Shown here one piece after another: positions 28,424 to 37,065 of a DNA stretch of 64,000 nucleotides (its first letter is position 1; each line of letters begins with the position of its first letter). A program made the position numbers and the translations under genes. Origin of the DNA: Halobacteriovorax sp. DA5 (GTDB taxonomy: Bacteria > Bdellovibrionota > Bacteriovoracia > Bacteriovoracales > Bacteriovoracaceae). Under the pieces are notes generated by a model. That model saw nothing but the letters and a program-made list of their open reading frames with translations, did no database searches and was not told the DNA's origin. The stretch covers positions 62,001-126,000 of the forward strand of contig NZ_PPDJ01000007.1 of NCBI RefSeq assembly GCF_002903145.1, written 5' to 3'.

Positions 28424-28565
28424 AGTTACACCTTCCCCTACTTTTCTTATCGGTTAATTTTAATACATCTTTAAAAAGAACAATAATTTAGTAGGAAAAG
28501 GCGTATAAATTAGTAAATAGCTAATATTATTTGCCAAATTTTAGAGTCAGCATGACCTATCTTCA

Positions 28566-30548
28566 TTAAACGAGCTCTGAGTTTGAAAGGTGAAGAAAGT
28601 GAAAATGCTTCTCGTATTGAGTTACCGCATCGGCAACAATTTGATTCTTCGTGTAACCAAAAACATCATATTCCTGCCCACCACTTAGTAGAAAGACCTC
28701 AGCACGATAGTACTTTTCATGCTCTTCATCGGGTGCATACTCAGGAACTTCAAATGAGCGAAGAAATACCTCATACTTAAAGTCTTCCACTTCTTCATTA
28801 TGAATAACTAAAGAGATAGAATCCTTTTTGTTAGTATTTAATCTAGCATCAAGTCCTCTCTTTTTAAATTCTTCCTGAAGCTCAACTAAGCCAGGTTCAA
28901 CTACTTCATTTAAAAACTTATCAGCTTCTTTAAACTTTGGATGGCTAAGTAGAGAATCGAGTCTTTCCTGCCATGTTGTATTGGACTGCTCATATTGAAT
29001 AGTCGTGGTGTGATTTTGAACTTGTTTCATCAAGAGTAAATCAGCTCGTAACGATTTCACCAAACAATAAATTGCTATCATTAAGAGAATGATCATCGGA
29101 AAGGCGGAGGCAATAGTCATCGTCTGTAGCGCATCCAAACCACCAGAGTGAAGGAGAATTGCTGCAACAACACCTTCTGTAACCGCCCAAAAAATTCTTT
29201 GCCAAACCGGTGGCTCTTCTTGACCACCAGAAGCAAGTGTATCAATAACTAAAGAACCAGAGTCAGAAGAGCTCACAAAGAAAGTCACAACGAGAAGAAC
29301 TCCTAAGACAGAGAGTGCCGCAGAAAAAGGAAAATATTCAAAGAAGCGAAATAGTGCGACTGGAACATTACCATTAACCGCTTCGACAAATTTTCCACTC
29401 GTATCTTTTAAGGCAATACTAATTGCAGAGTTTCCAAAAACCGTCATCCAAAGAAATGTAAAACCGGCCGGTACAAAGAGAACTCCAATCATAAATTCTC
29501 GAATCGTGCGTCCTCTTGAGATACGTGCAATAAACATTCCTACAAATGGTGACCATGAAATCCACCATCCCCAATATAGAAGTGTCCAACCACCAATCCA
29601 CTTTTCTTTCTTTTCATAAGCATAAAGATTAAAAGTTTTATAGATAATATCTGAAAGATATGATCCTGTATTTTGAACATACTGCTGAAATAAGTGTACT
29701 GTATCACCTAATGCCATGACCGCAACAAGTAAGATGACTGCGACAACAAGATTGATATTAGATAATTTCTTAATTCCTCCGTCTAATCCAAGAACAACTG
29801 AAATTGTCGCCATCCCTGTAATAATCGCGATGAGAATGACTTGGATTGTTTCCGATTGAGGAATGCCAATTAAATAGTGTAGACCTGCATTGACTTGAGC
29901 AACACCAAAGCCCAAGGAAGTCGCAACACCAAACATCGTTCCAATAACGGCAAATGTATCCACGACATCACCTGCAACACCATGTACTTTGTCACCTAGT
30001 ATTGGATAAAAAGCAGAGCGAGGAAGAAGAGGGAGATTCTTTCGATAACAAAAGTAAGCAAGACAAACTGCTAAAAGAGCATAAACACCCCAAGCATGAA
30101 GGCCCCAGTGAAAGAAGGTAATCTTCATTGCTTCACGTGCACTCTCAATTGTTTGAGCTTCCCCTACAGGAGGTGAAGAGAAGTGCATAATAGGTTCGGC
30201 CACTCCAAAAAAGAGCAATCCAATTCCCATTCCTGCAGAAAAGAGCATGGCAAACCAAGAAAGGTTTGTATAACCAGGCTCAGAATGATCAGGTCCTAAC
30301 TTAATGTCACCAAGGCGGCTGACCATAAGCCAAAGTGAAGTGAATAAAATGATTCCCATTGATAAAACATAAACCCAACTTGTCTTAGCAATTAGCCAAG
30401 CTTGAATTCCTTTAAAAAACTGACTTAAGTGACCAGGCCAAATTGAGCCGACTGCAGTGATTAAGAGAATAAAGAAGGCAGAAGAAAAGAAAACATTCTT
30501 GTTGATAGTTGATTCGACTTCATTAGTCGATTTCGATTCTTTATTGAT
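28566..30548 (-). CDS. BCCT-family choline/betaine transporter (BetT-like), non-standard start
   Basis: This inner-membrane importer of choline, betaine or a related osmolyte has about 660 residues. Family signatures are FSAGMGIGLLFFGVAEP and the Trp-rich helix WTLLYWGWWISWSPFVGMFIARISRGRT. A soluble C-terminal extension of about 150 residues, as in E. coli BetT, ends the protein. The first ATG in frame (30359) would remove the first membrane helix. The frame is open upstream and encodes the expected N-terminus, but between the preceding stop and 30359 it holds no ATG, GTG or TTG. The best candidate is an ATC at 30546-30548, six bases after GGGGAG. Confidence 0.85.
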   Translation of the reverse strand: MNKESKSTNEVESTINKNVFFSSAFFILLITAVGSIWPGHLSQFFKGIQAWLIAKTSWVYVLSMGIILFTSLWLMVSRLGDIKLGPDHSEPGYTNLSWFAMLFSAGMGIGLLFFGVAEPIMHFSSPPVGEAQTIESAREAMKITFFHWGLHAWGVYALLAVCLAYFCYRKNLPLLPRSAFYPILGDKVHGVAGDVVDTFAVIGTMFGVATSLGFGVAQVNAGLHYLIGIPQSETIQVILIAIITGMATISVVLGLDGGIKKLSNINLVVAVILLVAVMALGDTVHLFQQYVQNTGSYLSDIIYKTFNLYAYEKKEKWIGGWTLLYWGWWISWSPFVGMFIARISRGRTIREFMIGVLFVPAGFTFLWMTVFGNSAISIALKDTSGKFVEAVNGNVPVALFRFFEYFPFSAALSVLGVLLVVTFFVSSSDSGSLVIDTLASGGQEEPPVWQRIFWAVTEGVVAAILLHSGGLDALQTMTIASAFPMIILLMIAIYCLVKSLRADLLLMKQVQNHTTTIQYEQSNTTWQERLDSLLSHPKFKEADKFLNEVVEPGLVELQEEFKKRGLDARLNTNKKDSISLVIHNEEVEDFKYEVFLRSFEVPEYAPDEEHEKYYRAEVFLLSGGQEYDVFGYTKNQIVADAVTQYEKHFHFLHLSNSELV

Positions 30549-30738
30549 AACAAACTCCCCTTTAATTGGGCCCGTAACGGATCCAACACAAAATAACGTA
30601 TAAAAACCAATACCTACCTATCGACAAATTAGTTAATTATTTTAAAGTTAAATTTCTTTGATTTACTTTAACAAAATGATAACTCAATACATCTCTCTAA
30701 ACGTCCGTTATAACCCTTGTTACAAAAACGAGGCAAAT

Positions 30739-31179
30739 ATGGACATTAAAAACATCATGACAAAAACACCAATTACTATCACAGAGAATAAATCAATCAG
30801 GGATGCGGCAAAGCTTATGTGCGATAAAAAAATAAGTGCATTACCCGTTCTCAATGACGATGGAGATGTCGTTGGAATTATCACTGAATCAGACTTTGTT
30901 GGAAAAGAAGTTGAAGTCCCTCATGCTATGGCCAAACTCAAACAGGCCTTTGGTCAGAATTTAAATTTTACTCAGCTTGAAAAATCGTACGAGCAAATAA
31001 AAGAAATAAGAGTTGGCGATGTCATGAGTAGAAATGTTAAGTCACTAACAGAAGATACTGACCTAGAAGGCTATGTACAGTTCATGATAGAGAAACATAT
31101 TAAACGTGTTCCAGTTATAAAAGATAATAAACTTGTGGGAATTGTTACACGTAAGGATATTATAAAGTCATTTCTCTAG
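30739..31179 (+). CDS. CBS-domain pair protein
   Basis: This 146-residue soluble protein consists of two CBS motifs (about residues 1-60 and 88-146: IMTKTPITI...VVGIITESDF and VMSRNVKSL...LVGIVTRKDI). Such Bateman modules bind adenine nucleotides and regulate partner proteins. The start at 30739 matches that of the close paralogue at 35358-35807, while the upstream extension to 30658 looks non-coding. It lies between the BCCT transporter and the NhaC antiporter, so it may sense energy or osmotic state, but no partner is shown by the sequence. Confidence 0.85.
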   Translation: MDIKNIMTKTPITITENKSIRDAAKLMCDKKISALPVLNDDGDVVGIITESDFVGKEVEVPHAMAKLKQAFGQNLNFTQLEKSYEQIKEIRVGDVMSRNVKSLTEDTDLEGYVQFMIEKHIKRVPVIKDNKLVGIVTRKDIIKSFL

Positions 31180-31245
31180 ACGCAATTTATTGGCTTATGA
31201 TAATGGAGTATAATACATAAAAAAAACTGTATTGAAGGTACTTCT

Positions 31246-32538
31246 ATGTCACATATTAAGCAAAAAATATCTCTACTTCCACTTCTACTTTTTGTTGTTA
31301 TTTACTTAGGAACTGGTATTTACTTTCAAATGAAAGGTGTTAAACATGCTTTTTATCAAGTACCTGCACCAATTGCCATTCTCCCAGCAATCTTTCTTGC
31401 ATTTTTTATTACTAAGGATACGCTTAATAATAATGTTTCAAAGTTTGTAAAAGGAATTGGGCATCCGGATATTATTACAATGTGCCTAATTTACCTTCTT
31501 GCTGGAGCATTTTCTACAATTGCGACGGAGACAGGTGGAGTTGATGCAATTGTTAACTTAGGCCTATCAATAATTCCTAACACTCTCATTCTTCCAGGTG
31601 TTTTCGTTATTTCAGCGCTAGTTTCAACTGCCATGGGTACATCAATGGGTACAATCGGTGCAATTGGTCCAATAGCTCTTTCAATGGCGACCAAAACAGA
31701 TATCAACCTTGGTATCCTAGCAGGTGCAGTAATGTCTGGTGCAATGTTTGGGGATAACCTTTCAGTTATTTCAGACACAACGATTGCGGCCACAAGAACC
31801 CAAGGTTGTAATATGCGAGATAAGTTTCAAGAGAACTTTAAGATTGCTTCATTTGCGGCACTTATAGCTATCATTCTCTACTTCTTTCTAATCTCTGCAC
31901 CAAATGTCACGATTGATAAACCAACAAATCTCTATTTGGGAATTCCATATATATTCATCCTTCTCCTGGCCATCTTAGGAGTAAATGTATTTGTCGTTTT
32001 ATCTGGCGGGATTATTCTTGCTGGAATCGTTGCTCTTTTCAATGGTTTTGATTTTTCAACTATTATCGGACTTACATATCGAGGCTTCAGTAGTATGCAA
32101 GAGATCTTTCTTCTCTCTCTTCTAATTGGTGGTCTAAGTGAGTTTATTAGATCAGAGGGCGGCCTTGACTACATATCAGGAAAGATTCAAAAACTAATTT
32201 CTAAACTTGCCCATATAAATAAAAAAGCGGCAGACCAAATTGGAATTGGGCTTTTATCTGCACTTACAAATATATGTGTTGCTAATAACACTGTATCGAT
32301 TATCATCGTTGGACCTATTGCAAGAAGGCTTGCTATACAAGGTGATATTTCCCCAAAAAGAAGCGCATCTTTAATTGATATTTTTAGCTGTGTGGTTCAA
32401 GGGCTACTTCCTTATGGCGCCCAGGCACTACTGCTTGGAGTTACTTTTAAGATATCTCCATGGGAAGTCGTTACAAACTCTTATTATTGTATGATTCTTC
32501 CATTTATTGCTCTAGGTTTCATCTTTACAAGACGTTAG
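31246..32538 (+). CDS. NhaC-family Na+/H+ antiporter
   Basis: This 430-residue inner-membrane protein has about eleven predicted helices. The region TAMGTSMGTIGAIGPIALSM, followed by GAVMSGAMFGDNLSVISDTTIAATRTQGC, is the hallmark of the NhaC/ArsB-like ion transporters of this group. Near the C-terminus SALTNICVANNTVSIIIVGPIAR is a second conserved discontinuous-helix segment. It probably exchanges cytoplasmic Na+ (or another small cation) for protons, which suits a marine organism. A TATAAT box lies at 31209-31214. Confidence 0.88.
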   Translation: MSHIKQKISLLPLLLFVVIYLGTGIYFQMKGVKHAFYQVPAPIAILPAIFLAFFITKDTLNNNVSKFVKGIGHPDIITMCLIYLLAGAFSTIATETGGVDAIVNLGLSIIPNTLILPGVFVISALVSTAMGTSMGTIGAIGPIALSMATKTDINLGILAGAVMSGAMFGDNLSVISDTTIAATRTQGCNMRDKFQENFKIASFAALIAIILYFFLISAPNVTIDKPTNLYLGIPYIFILLLAILGVNVFVVLSGGIILAGIVALFNGFDFSTIIGLTYRGFSSMQEIFLLSLLIGGLSEFIRSEGGLDYISGKIQKLISKLAHINKKAADQIGIGLLSALTNICVANNTVSIIIVGPIARRLAIQGDISPKRSASLIDIFSCVVQGLLPYGAQALLLGVTFKISPWEVVTNSYYCMILPFIALGFIFTRR

Positions 32539-32605
32539 AGCGTATAATTTTTGCGATTTCTTCTATTTCAATTGAGATGAATGGGTATTTTTGTCATAAA
32601 GACCT

Positions 32606-33664
32606 ATGCAAAATTCCCTAGTTAAGTATTTATTATTCATTGCCCTATCAATCCAAACACTAGCTTTAAGCGAATATGCCGCAAGCTTTGATACAGTAAA
32701 TAGTACAAAATGTAGTACAAAGATTCCAACGAATTGGCAGATCTCTCAATTTGCAAAACCATACTTAACAACTAAATTAGATGAGGCATACTCTCTCCTA
32801 GTTAAAAACTATGTTTACGATGGATTGAAATCTAAAGAAGATTTTAAAGACAAGATATTGGCAGCAAGTAAGTGCCAATCTAAAAGCTGTAAACTTAAAG
32901 AGCTATTTGAAAGTGATGAACTTATTGAAAAGTCCATCTTTCTACTTTTTAAATATGGACTCAACACTTCTCCTTACGCAAATAAAGATGCAGCACTTCT
33001 TGATCTAGAACAAATGGATGCCATTATTAAAGGTGTTAACCTACTGCCTCTTCACCTTCCCAAATTATGGAGCAGCAAACGATTAGTTCGTCATATAAAA
33101 GAAGATATAGGATACGGTACTCATGGGATGATCTTTGCAAATGCTTCTATTGAACTTTATGCTCCATGGGATAGAGAACTTGATGAAGATGGAAAGGCTT
33201 ACAGCCTTTTTCATGAGCTTGGCCATAACCTCGCTTATTTCTATAACCTAAACTATTCCTCATTTTGGTGGGATATGTCAGGTTGGATCGACCATCCAAT
33301 GGGATGGAGATACAATCGTAACGAAATGGTTTCTTTATACGGTCAAACAAATCCAAGTGAAGATGCGGCCGAAAGTATCGCTGCTTACCGTTTAAATCCA
33401 TCACACTTAAAAAAAGTTTCTCCTAAGAAGTACGCATTTATTCGTGACTATATTTTCTTAGGTCAAGAATATCTAACAAGCTCTAGCTGTTCAAATACAC
33501 CTGTTAAAAGCTACCTAGAGAAGCTAATCTCAAAAGCCAACAAAAGCTGTAAGAGCAACGATTGTGTTATCACTAGTATCAAATCACAGATTAAAAGTGA
33601 CAATCGCTACCCTCTATTTTTAAAAGCTAAAGATGACTTTTTCAAAGCTTTCTTAACCAGGTAA
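32606..33664 (+). CDS. Secreted HExxH protein, putative zinc metallopeptidase
   Basis: This protein has 352 residues. A signal peptide (about 1-22) precedes a mature part with H203-E204-LG-H207, the zinc-binding HExxH motif. Thirty-odd residues later EDAAESIAAY offers a gluzincin-type third ligand. It has six or more cysteines in the SSCS and KSCKSNDC regions, fitting an exported disulfide protein. The peptidase family was not identified and the substrate is unknown. A role in digesting prey or envelope protein is only an inference. The 3' end overlaps the convergent regulator gene by 12 bases. Confidence 0.7.
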   Translation: MQNSLVKYLLFIALSIQTLALSEYAASFDTVNSTKCSTKIPTNWQISQFAKPYLTTKLDEAYSLLVKNYVYDGLKSKEDFKDKILAASKCQSKSCKLKELFESDELIEKSIFLLFKYGLNTSPYANKDAALLDLEQMDAIIKGVNLLPLHLPKLWSSKRLVRHIKEDIGYGTHGMIFANASIELYAPWDRELDEDGKAYSLFHELGHNLAYFYNLNYSSFWWDMSGWIDHPMGWRYNRNEMVSLYGQTNPSEDAAESIAAYRLNPSHLKKVSPKKYAFIRDYIFLGQEYLTSSSCSNTPVKSYLEKLISKANKSCKSNDCVITSIKSQIKSDNRYPLFLKAKDDFFKAFLTR

Positions 33665-34447
33665 CTGCCCTCGATTAAGAGAGATATGTAAGTGGAGAAC
33701 CTCGTTATTATAACGATTATCTGATTCATCTGATAAACGCACAATATCTGATATCGAATCAATTTGATTCTTAATAAGAGAAAGATATCTTGGTGATATT
33801 CTACGAATCATCATTTTATTCACTAGATTTTGAAACTTAAAGTTTTTACCAAACTCCATATCCCAATCATCAAACTTCCCATATGCCTTGCTAATTGTCT
33901 CACTTTCTTCTTTTGGAAAGCGAAATTCAGTTGATCTAGCATAGATTAGGCCATCTTGTTCAAAGGCAATTTCGGCCTTGATAAGATCATTAACAACACT
34001 CTTTTTAATGGAGTATGTTTTAAGCTCCCTAATATCGAGAGCACTTCTTGAAAGAGTTAAAATGAGAAATAGGAAGTAATGAGACTTTGTTTGTGCTAGA
34101 GCATTTATTTGCATAACAGAAAGGTAGCGTTGCCCCTGATTGGCCTTTGAGATAACTTCTTCCAGCTTCTCCTCTTCCTGATTACTCTCCTTGAATAAAT
34201 AATCAAAAGAAGAAAATTGATTACGACAAAAGCTCAGAATAAGTGCATTTGCATCTTTTGTTTTTAAACACTTTGCAATTTGATTAACGATAACAGACGA
34301 AGGAAATGCACTCCCCTTTTCAATCTTAACGAAATATTGATAATTGCACTCCAATCCCTTCTTCGCCAACATTTCATAGAATGATTTCGCACTCTTATGC
34401 CCGTATGCCTTTCTAATCTTCACCAAATCTTGACCAAAGTGAACCAT
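33653..34447 (-). CDS. XRE-type transcriptional regulator
   Basis: This 264-residue cytoplasmic protein has an N-terminal helix-turn-helix of the lambda-repressor type (about residues 5-65: FGQDLVKIRKAYGHKSAKSF, then CNYQYFVKIEKG). A helical C-terminal region of about 190 residues is not recognised. The layout recalls the TIGR02147-like regulators common in Bdellovibrio and Fibrobacter, but similarity is not clear enough to assign it. It is divergent from two small exported-protein genes. A CGATTATCG palindrome lies in its ribosome-binding region, suggesting autoregulation. Confidence 0.65.
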   Translation of the reverse strand: MVHFGQDLVKIRKAYGHKSAKSFYEMLAKKGLECNYQYFVKIEKGSAFPSSVIVNQIAKCLKTKDANALILSFCRNQFSSFDYLFKESNQEEEKLEEVISKANQGQRYLSVMQINALAQTKSHYFLFLILTLSRSALDIRELKTYSIKKSVVNDLIKAEIAFEQDGLIYARSTEFRFPKEESETISKAYGKFDDWDMEFGKNFKFQNLVNKMMIRRISPRYLSLIKNQIDSISDIVRLSDESDNRYNNEVLHLHISLNRGQLPG

Positions 34448-34459
34448 AAATCTCCTGAC

Positions 34460-34501
34460 AGGCGATTATCGCCTAATAGAATACTTTTCAATGGATTATC
34501 G
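34460..34501. promoter_or_regulatory. Candidate operator of the XRE regulator: two GATTATCG sites
   Basis: AGGCGATTATCGCCT at 34460-34474 is a perfect inverted repeat around one central base. GATTATCG recurs at 34494-34501, thirty bases (about three helical turns) away. Both lie in the divergent intergenic region between the regulator and the exported-protein pair. Confidence 0.45.
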
Positions 34502-34546
34502 GAATTATAGAACTCATTCATTAATAAAATTTGGAGATAATAATTA

Positions 34547-34933
34547 ATGAGAAAGCTAATTGCTCTGCTACAAATTTGCCTTACAACTTATGCTGGAAAC
34601 GGTGTTGAGCGTGGAAAAGTAATCCTAACAGGACAGTTTGAGATTCAAAAAGAAATTAGAAATTATCTTTCAAAAGAACTGACGAAGTGCTCTCTAGGAA
34701 TAGCACAAGAGCGCTTTAATATTAAAAACATTGCAATTACAAAAGATAAAGTTGATCAGGGTATTACTGATTACTACTACAAAATTGAGCTTACACACTT
34801 AGATAATATTGGAAATAACCTTAATGACATCAAGATCGAAATTGAAGATGCTGATTATAGTAACTGGCGCCGTTACGAAGAGAAGCTTTCCATTCAATTA
34901 CTATCTGATGTGAAAGGAAATTGTAATCTTTAA
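34547..34933 (+). CDS. Small exported protein, unknown function (paralogue A)
   Basis: This 128-residue protein has a short hydrophobic N-terminus (MRKLIALLQICLTTYAG) that may be a signal peptide. TGGAGA precedes the ATG. The segment KDKVDQGITDYYYK is echoed in the next gene (KEKVVVDQGIVDYKF). Both also share a Cys-containing helix before it and a Cys near the C-terminus, so the two look like diverged duplicates. It is read divergently from the XRE regulator. Confidence 0.6.
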   Translation: MRKLIALLQICLTTYAGNGVERGKVILTGQFEIQKEIRNYLSKELTKCSLGIAQERFNIKNIAITKDKVDQGITDYYYKIELTHLDNIGNNLNDIKIEIEDADYSNWRRYEEKLSIQLLSDVKGNCNL

Positions 34934-34966
34934 TTATTAATACACGTATAAACAACGGAGAAAAAA

Positions 34967-35326
34967 ATGAAATTTATTTTAGTAGCACTAATGACACTTT
35001 CGGCATCAGCTTCAATTATCAACTCAACTTTTGAAGCTCGTCACAACGACAAAATCGTTGATGCAATCATCAACGAGTGTAACGTAATGAAAGACCTTAC
35101 TCTTGTAGCAACAAAGAAAGAAAAAGTTGTTGTTGATCAAGGGATCGTAGATTACAAGTTCGTATCAACTTTCACAGGAAAGCAAAGATACGATCAAAAT
35201 ATGTTTGATCACTACGAAATTACAGTTGAGTCTTGGCTATTTGATGGTTATGACCACAATACAAAAGAAGCTAACTGGTACTATGTAGATTCAGTTGAAT
35301 GTGAAATGACAGCAGAGATGCAATAA
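34967..35326 (+). CDS. Small exported protein, unknown function (paralogue B)
   Basis: This 119-residue protein has a signal peptide (MKFILVALMTLSASASI) and is preceded by a strong GGAG. It contains NECN, the shared VDQGIVDY segment, a Tyr/Trp-rich strand (ANWYYVDSVEC) and an acidic end. The two cysteines may form a disulfide. It is 33 bases after paralogue A and is followed by a good terminator, making a two-gene unit. Confidence 0.65.
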   Translation: MKFILVALMTLSASASIINSTFEARHNDKIVDAIINECNVMKDLTLVATKKEKVVVDQGIVDYKFVSTFTGKQRYDQNMFDHYEITVESWLFDGYDHNTKEANWYYVDSVECEMTAEMQ

Positions 35327-35333
35327 AATAGAA

Positions 35334-35356
35334 AGGCCTCACACGAGGCCTTTTTT
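35334..35356 (+). terminator. Intrinsic terminator after the exported pair
   Basis: AGGCCTC pairs with GAGGCCT over an ACAC loop and is followed by six T. It lies between the plus-strand pair and the end of the minus-strand CBS gene, and may serve both. Confidence 0.85.
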
Positions 35357-35357
35357 A

Positions 35358-35807
35358 TTATTTTACGCTTTCGAAAGCTTTTAAAATATCTTTTCTAGTA
35401 ATAATACCAACTAGCTTATCCCCATCACAAACAGGAATTCTCTTAAGTTGTTTTTTCATCATAAGCTCTACTACAGCTGTTAGAGAGTAGTCAGAAGTAA
35501 CAGTCGTTACATTCTTTGTCATAATCTCTGAAAGAGGCTTATTCTTAGCTTTCTTATAAATATCTTCAACGTCACCAAGATTATAGTCCATTCCAAATAG
35601 TCTCTTAATAGAAGCAAGAGCATGTGGGATTTCTACTTCTCTACCGATGAAGTCCGATTGAGTTACAATACCAACTAATTTGTCAGCGCTATCTAAGATT
35701 GGCATAACACTCACACCTAGATCAAGCATTGCTTTTGCTGCATCTGCAACAGTTTGAGTATCGCGACAAGTTGTTACATCTTTAGTCATAAATTCAGTTA
35801 CTTTCAT
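35358..35807 (-). CDS. CBS-domain pair protein (paralogue of 30739-31179)
   Basis: This 149-residue protein has two CBS motifs (FMTKDVTTC...LVGIVTQSDF and IMTKNVTTV...LVGIITRKDI). It aligns over its whole length with the CBS protein at 30739-31179, including the linker SDF.G.EVE.PHA. It probably has a nucleotide-binding regulatory role with an unknown partner. It is divergent from the CNNM/CBS membrane protein at 35991, a possible functional neighbour. Confidence 0.85.
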   Translation of the reverse strand: MKVTEFMTKDVTTCRDTQTVADAAKAMLDLGVSVMPILDSADKLVGIVTQSDFIGREVEIPHALASIKRLFGMDYNLGDVEDIYKKAKNKPLSEIMTKNVTTVTSDYSLTAVVELMMKKQLKRIPVCDGDKLVGIITRKDILKAFESVK

Positions 35808-35955
35808 ATAAACCTCAATTTTGTATTAATCCTCACTATTTTAACTTAAACTTGGCCCCTTAGCTATCATTATGAACAAGTGCCCAAAACCGAGAAAAAC
35901 GATAGGGTACTAAAAATTAATATATATTATGCATCATTTTTGGCCGTTACTTAAT

Positions 35956-35984
35956 TTGACACAAAATTAAAGCCAATTTAAAGT
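35956..35984 (+). promoter_or_regulatory. Sigma-70-like promoter of the CNNM gene
   Basis: TTGACA (35956-35961), a 17-base spacer and TAAAGT (35979-35984) end six bases before the ATG at 35991. There is no ribosome binding site in that gap, so the transcript may begin at or near the ATG (leaderless). Confidence 0.5.
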
Positions 35985-35990
35985 ATAAAA

Positions 35991-37049
35991 ATGCTAATTG
36001 TTTATATAGTCATCTCGATTGGCGTCTCCTTTGTATGCTCGATCATGGAAGCAGTTCTGCTATCAATTACCCCTAGTTTCATCTTAGCGTCTCAGCGTCA
36101 GAACCGTAGCTATGCCTCAGCATTAAAGAAGTATGCCTCAAATAAAGATGAGGCCATCTCCGCAATCCTCACACTTAATACTTTTGCCCATACTCTTGGT
36201 GCAGCAGGTGTAGGTTCAGAGTCGATTCAAATATTTAAAGATATGGGAATAAGTGGTGCAAACCTAGAGTATTATCTTTCCGCTGTTTCTATTGTCTTAA
36301 CTTTGGCCATTCTCTATCTTTCAGAAATTATTCCAAAGTCTCTCGGACACCATTATTGGAAAAGTTTAACTCCATTTTTATTAAAGATTCTACCGCCACT
36401 AATCTTTATCCTTAAGCCGATTCTATTTATTTCAATGACATTAATGAGGATGTTAAAAACTGATCCTGAGCATAAAATGAGTCGTGAAGAAGTCGAATCA
36501 ATGATTGAGCTAGGTGTGCAAACGAAGGCCCTTGCCAAAGATGAAGGTGAATTTTTAAAAGAGTCCCTACTCGCTTCACGAAAAGTGATTGAAGAAGTTA
36601 TGACTCCCGCACGCAAGGTCTTCATGGTTAATATTGAAGACACTATCTCATCTGTTTACGATCTAAAGGCACCTGTTACACGTATCCCATGTTATGGTGA
36701 GAATGTTAACGACATCAGTGGCTACATCCATAAAGAGGATATTGCCAAATCAATTATCGAAGACAATAGCGCTAAAAAGCTTTATGAATTAGATATCATC
36801 AGGCCCATTGCTATTATTAATCGCCAGACTCCTCTTCGAAACCTCTTCAAACGCTTCATTCGAGAAAAAGAACATATCGCCATGGTTAGTGATGATTACG
36901 GCACAATACTTGGGGTAATCACACTTGAAGATATTGTTGAGACCTTCTTTGGGATTGAAATCATGGATGAATTTGATGAAGTAGAAGATCTACAGAGTCA
37001 GGCAAAAGATGAGATTTTAGCAGAAGAAAAAAAAAGAGAGCACTTATAG
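35991..37049 (+). CDS. CNNM/DUF21 membrane protein with CBS pair
   Basis: This protein has 352 residues. The N-terminal CNNM (DUF21) domain has four helices and conserved stretches such as SIMEAVLLSITPSF and YLSEIIPKSLG (about 1-165). A CBS pair follows (about 195-315: VMTPARKVFMV and YGTILGVITLEDIVE), then a short charged tail. The terminal CorC_HlyC domain of the longer relatives is absent. Relatives are linked to Mg2+/Co2+ transport or resistance; the older name hemolysin does not imply haemolysis. It overlaps the terminator of the facing MBL gene. Confidence 0.87.
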   Translation: MLIVYIVISIGVSFVCSIMEAVLLSITPSFILASQRQNRSYASALKKYASNKDEAISAILTLNTFAHTLGAAGVGSESIQIFKDMGISGANLEYYLSAVSIVLTLAILYLSEIIPKSLGHHYWKSLTPFLLKILPPLIFILKPILFISMTLMRMLKTDPEHKMSREEVESMIELGVQTKALAKDEGEFLKESLLASRKVIEEVMTPARKVFMVNIEDTISSVYDLKAPVTRIPCYGENVNDISGYIHKEDIAKSIIEDNSAKKLYELDIIRPIAIINRQTPLRNLFKRFIREKEHIAMVSDDYGTILGVITLEDIVETFFGIEIMDEFDEVEDLQSQAKDEILAEEKKREHL

Positions 37050-37056
37050 TGCCCTC
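37027..37056 (-). terminator. Terminator of the MBL-fold gene
   Basis: On the minus strand GAGGGCAC pairs with GTGCTCTC (one G-U pair) over TATAA, followed by nine T. It sits inside the last codons of the facing CNNM gene. Confidence 0.7.
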
Positions 37057-37065
37057 TTATGAACC

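Noticed and set aside
28566..30359. ATG at 30359 as the true BCCT start
   Set aside because: It would remove the first membrane helix, which is clearly encoded in the same frame just upstream behind a GGGGAG site.
35991..37049. Haemolysin
   Set aside because: The CNNM/CBS layout is that of membrane cation-homeostasis proteins; the old haemolysin label has no support here.
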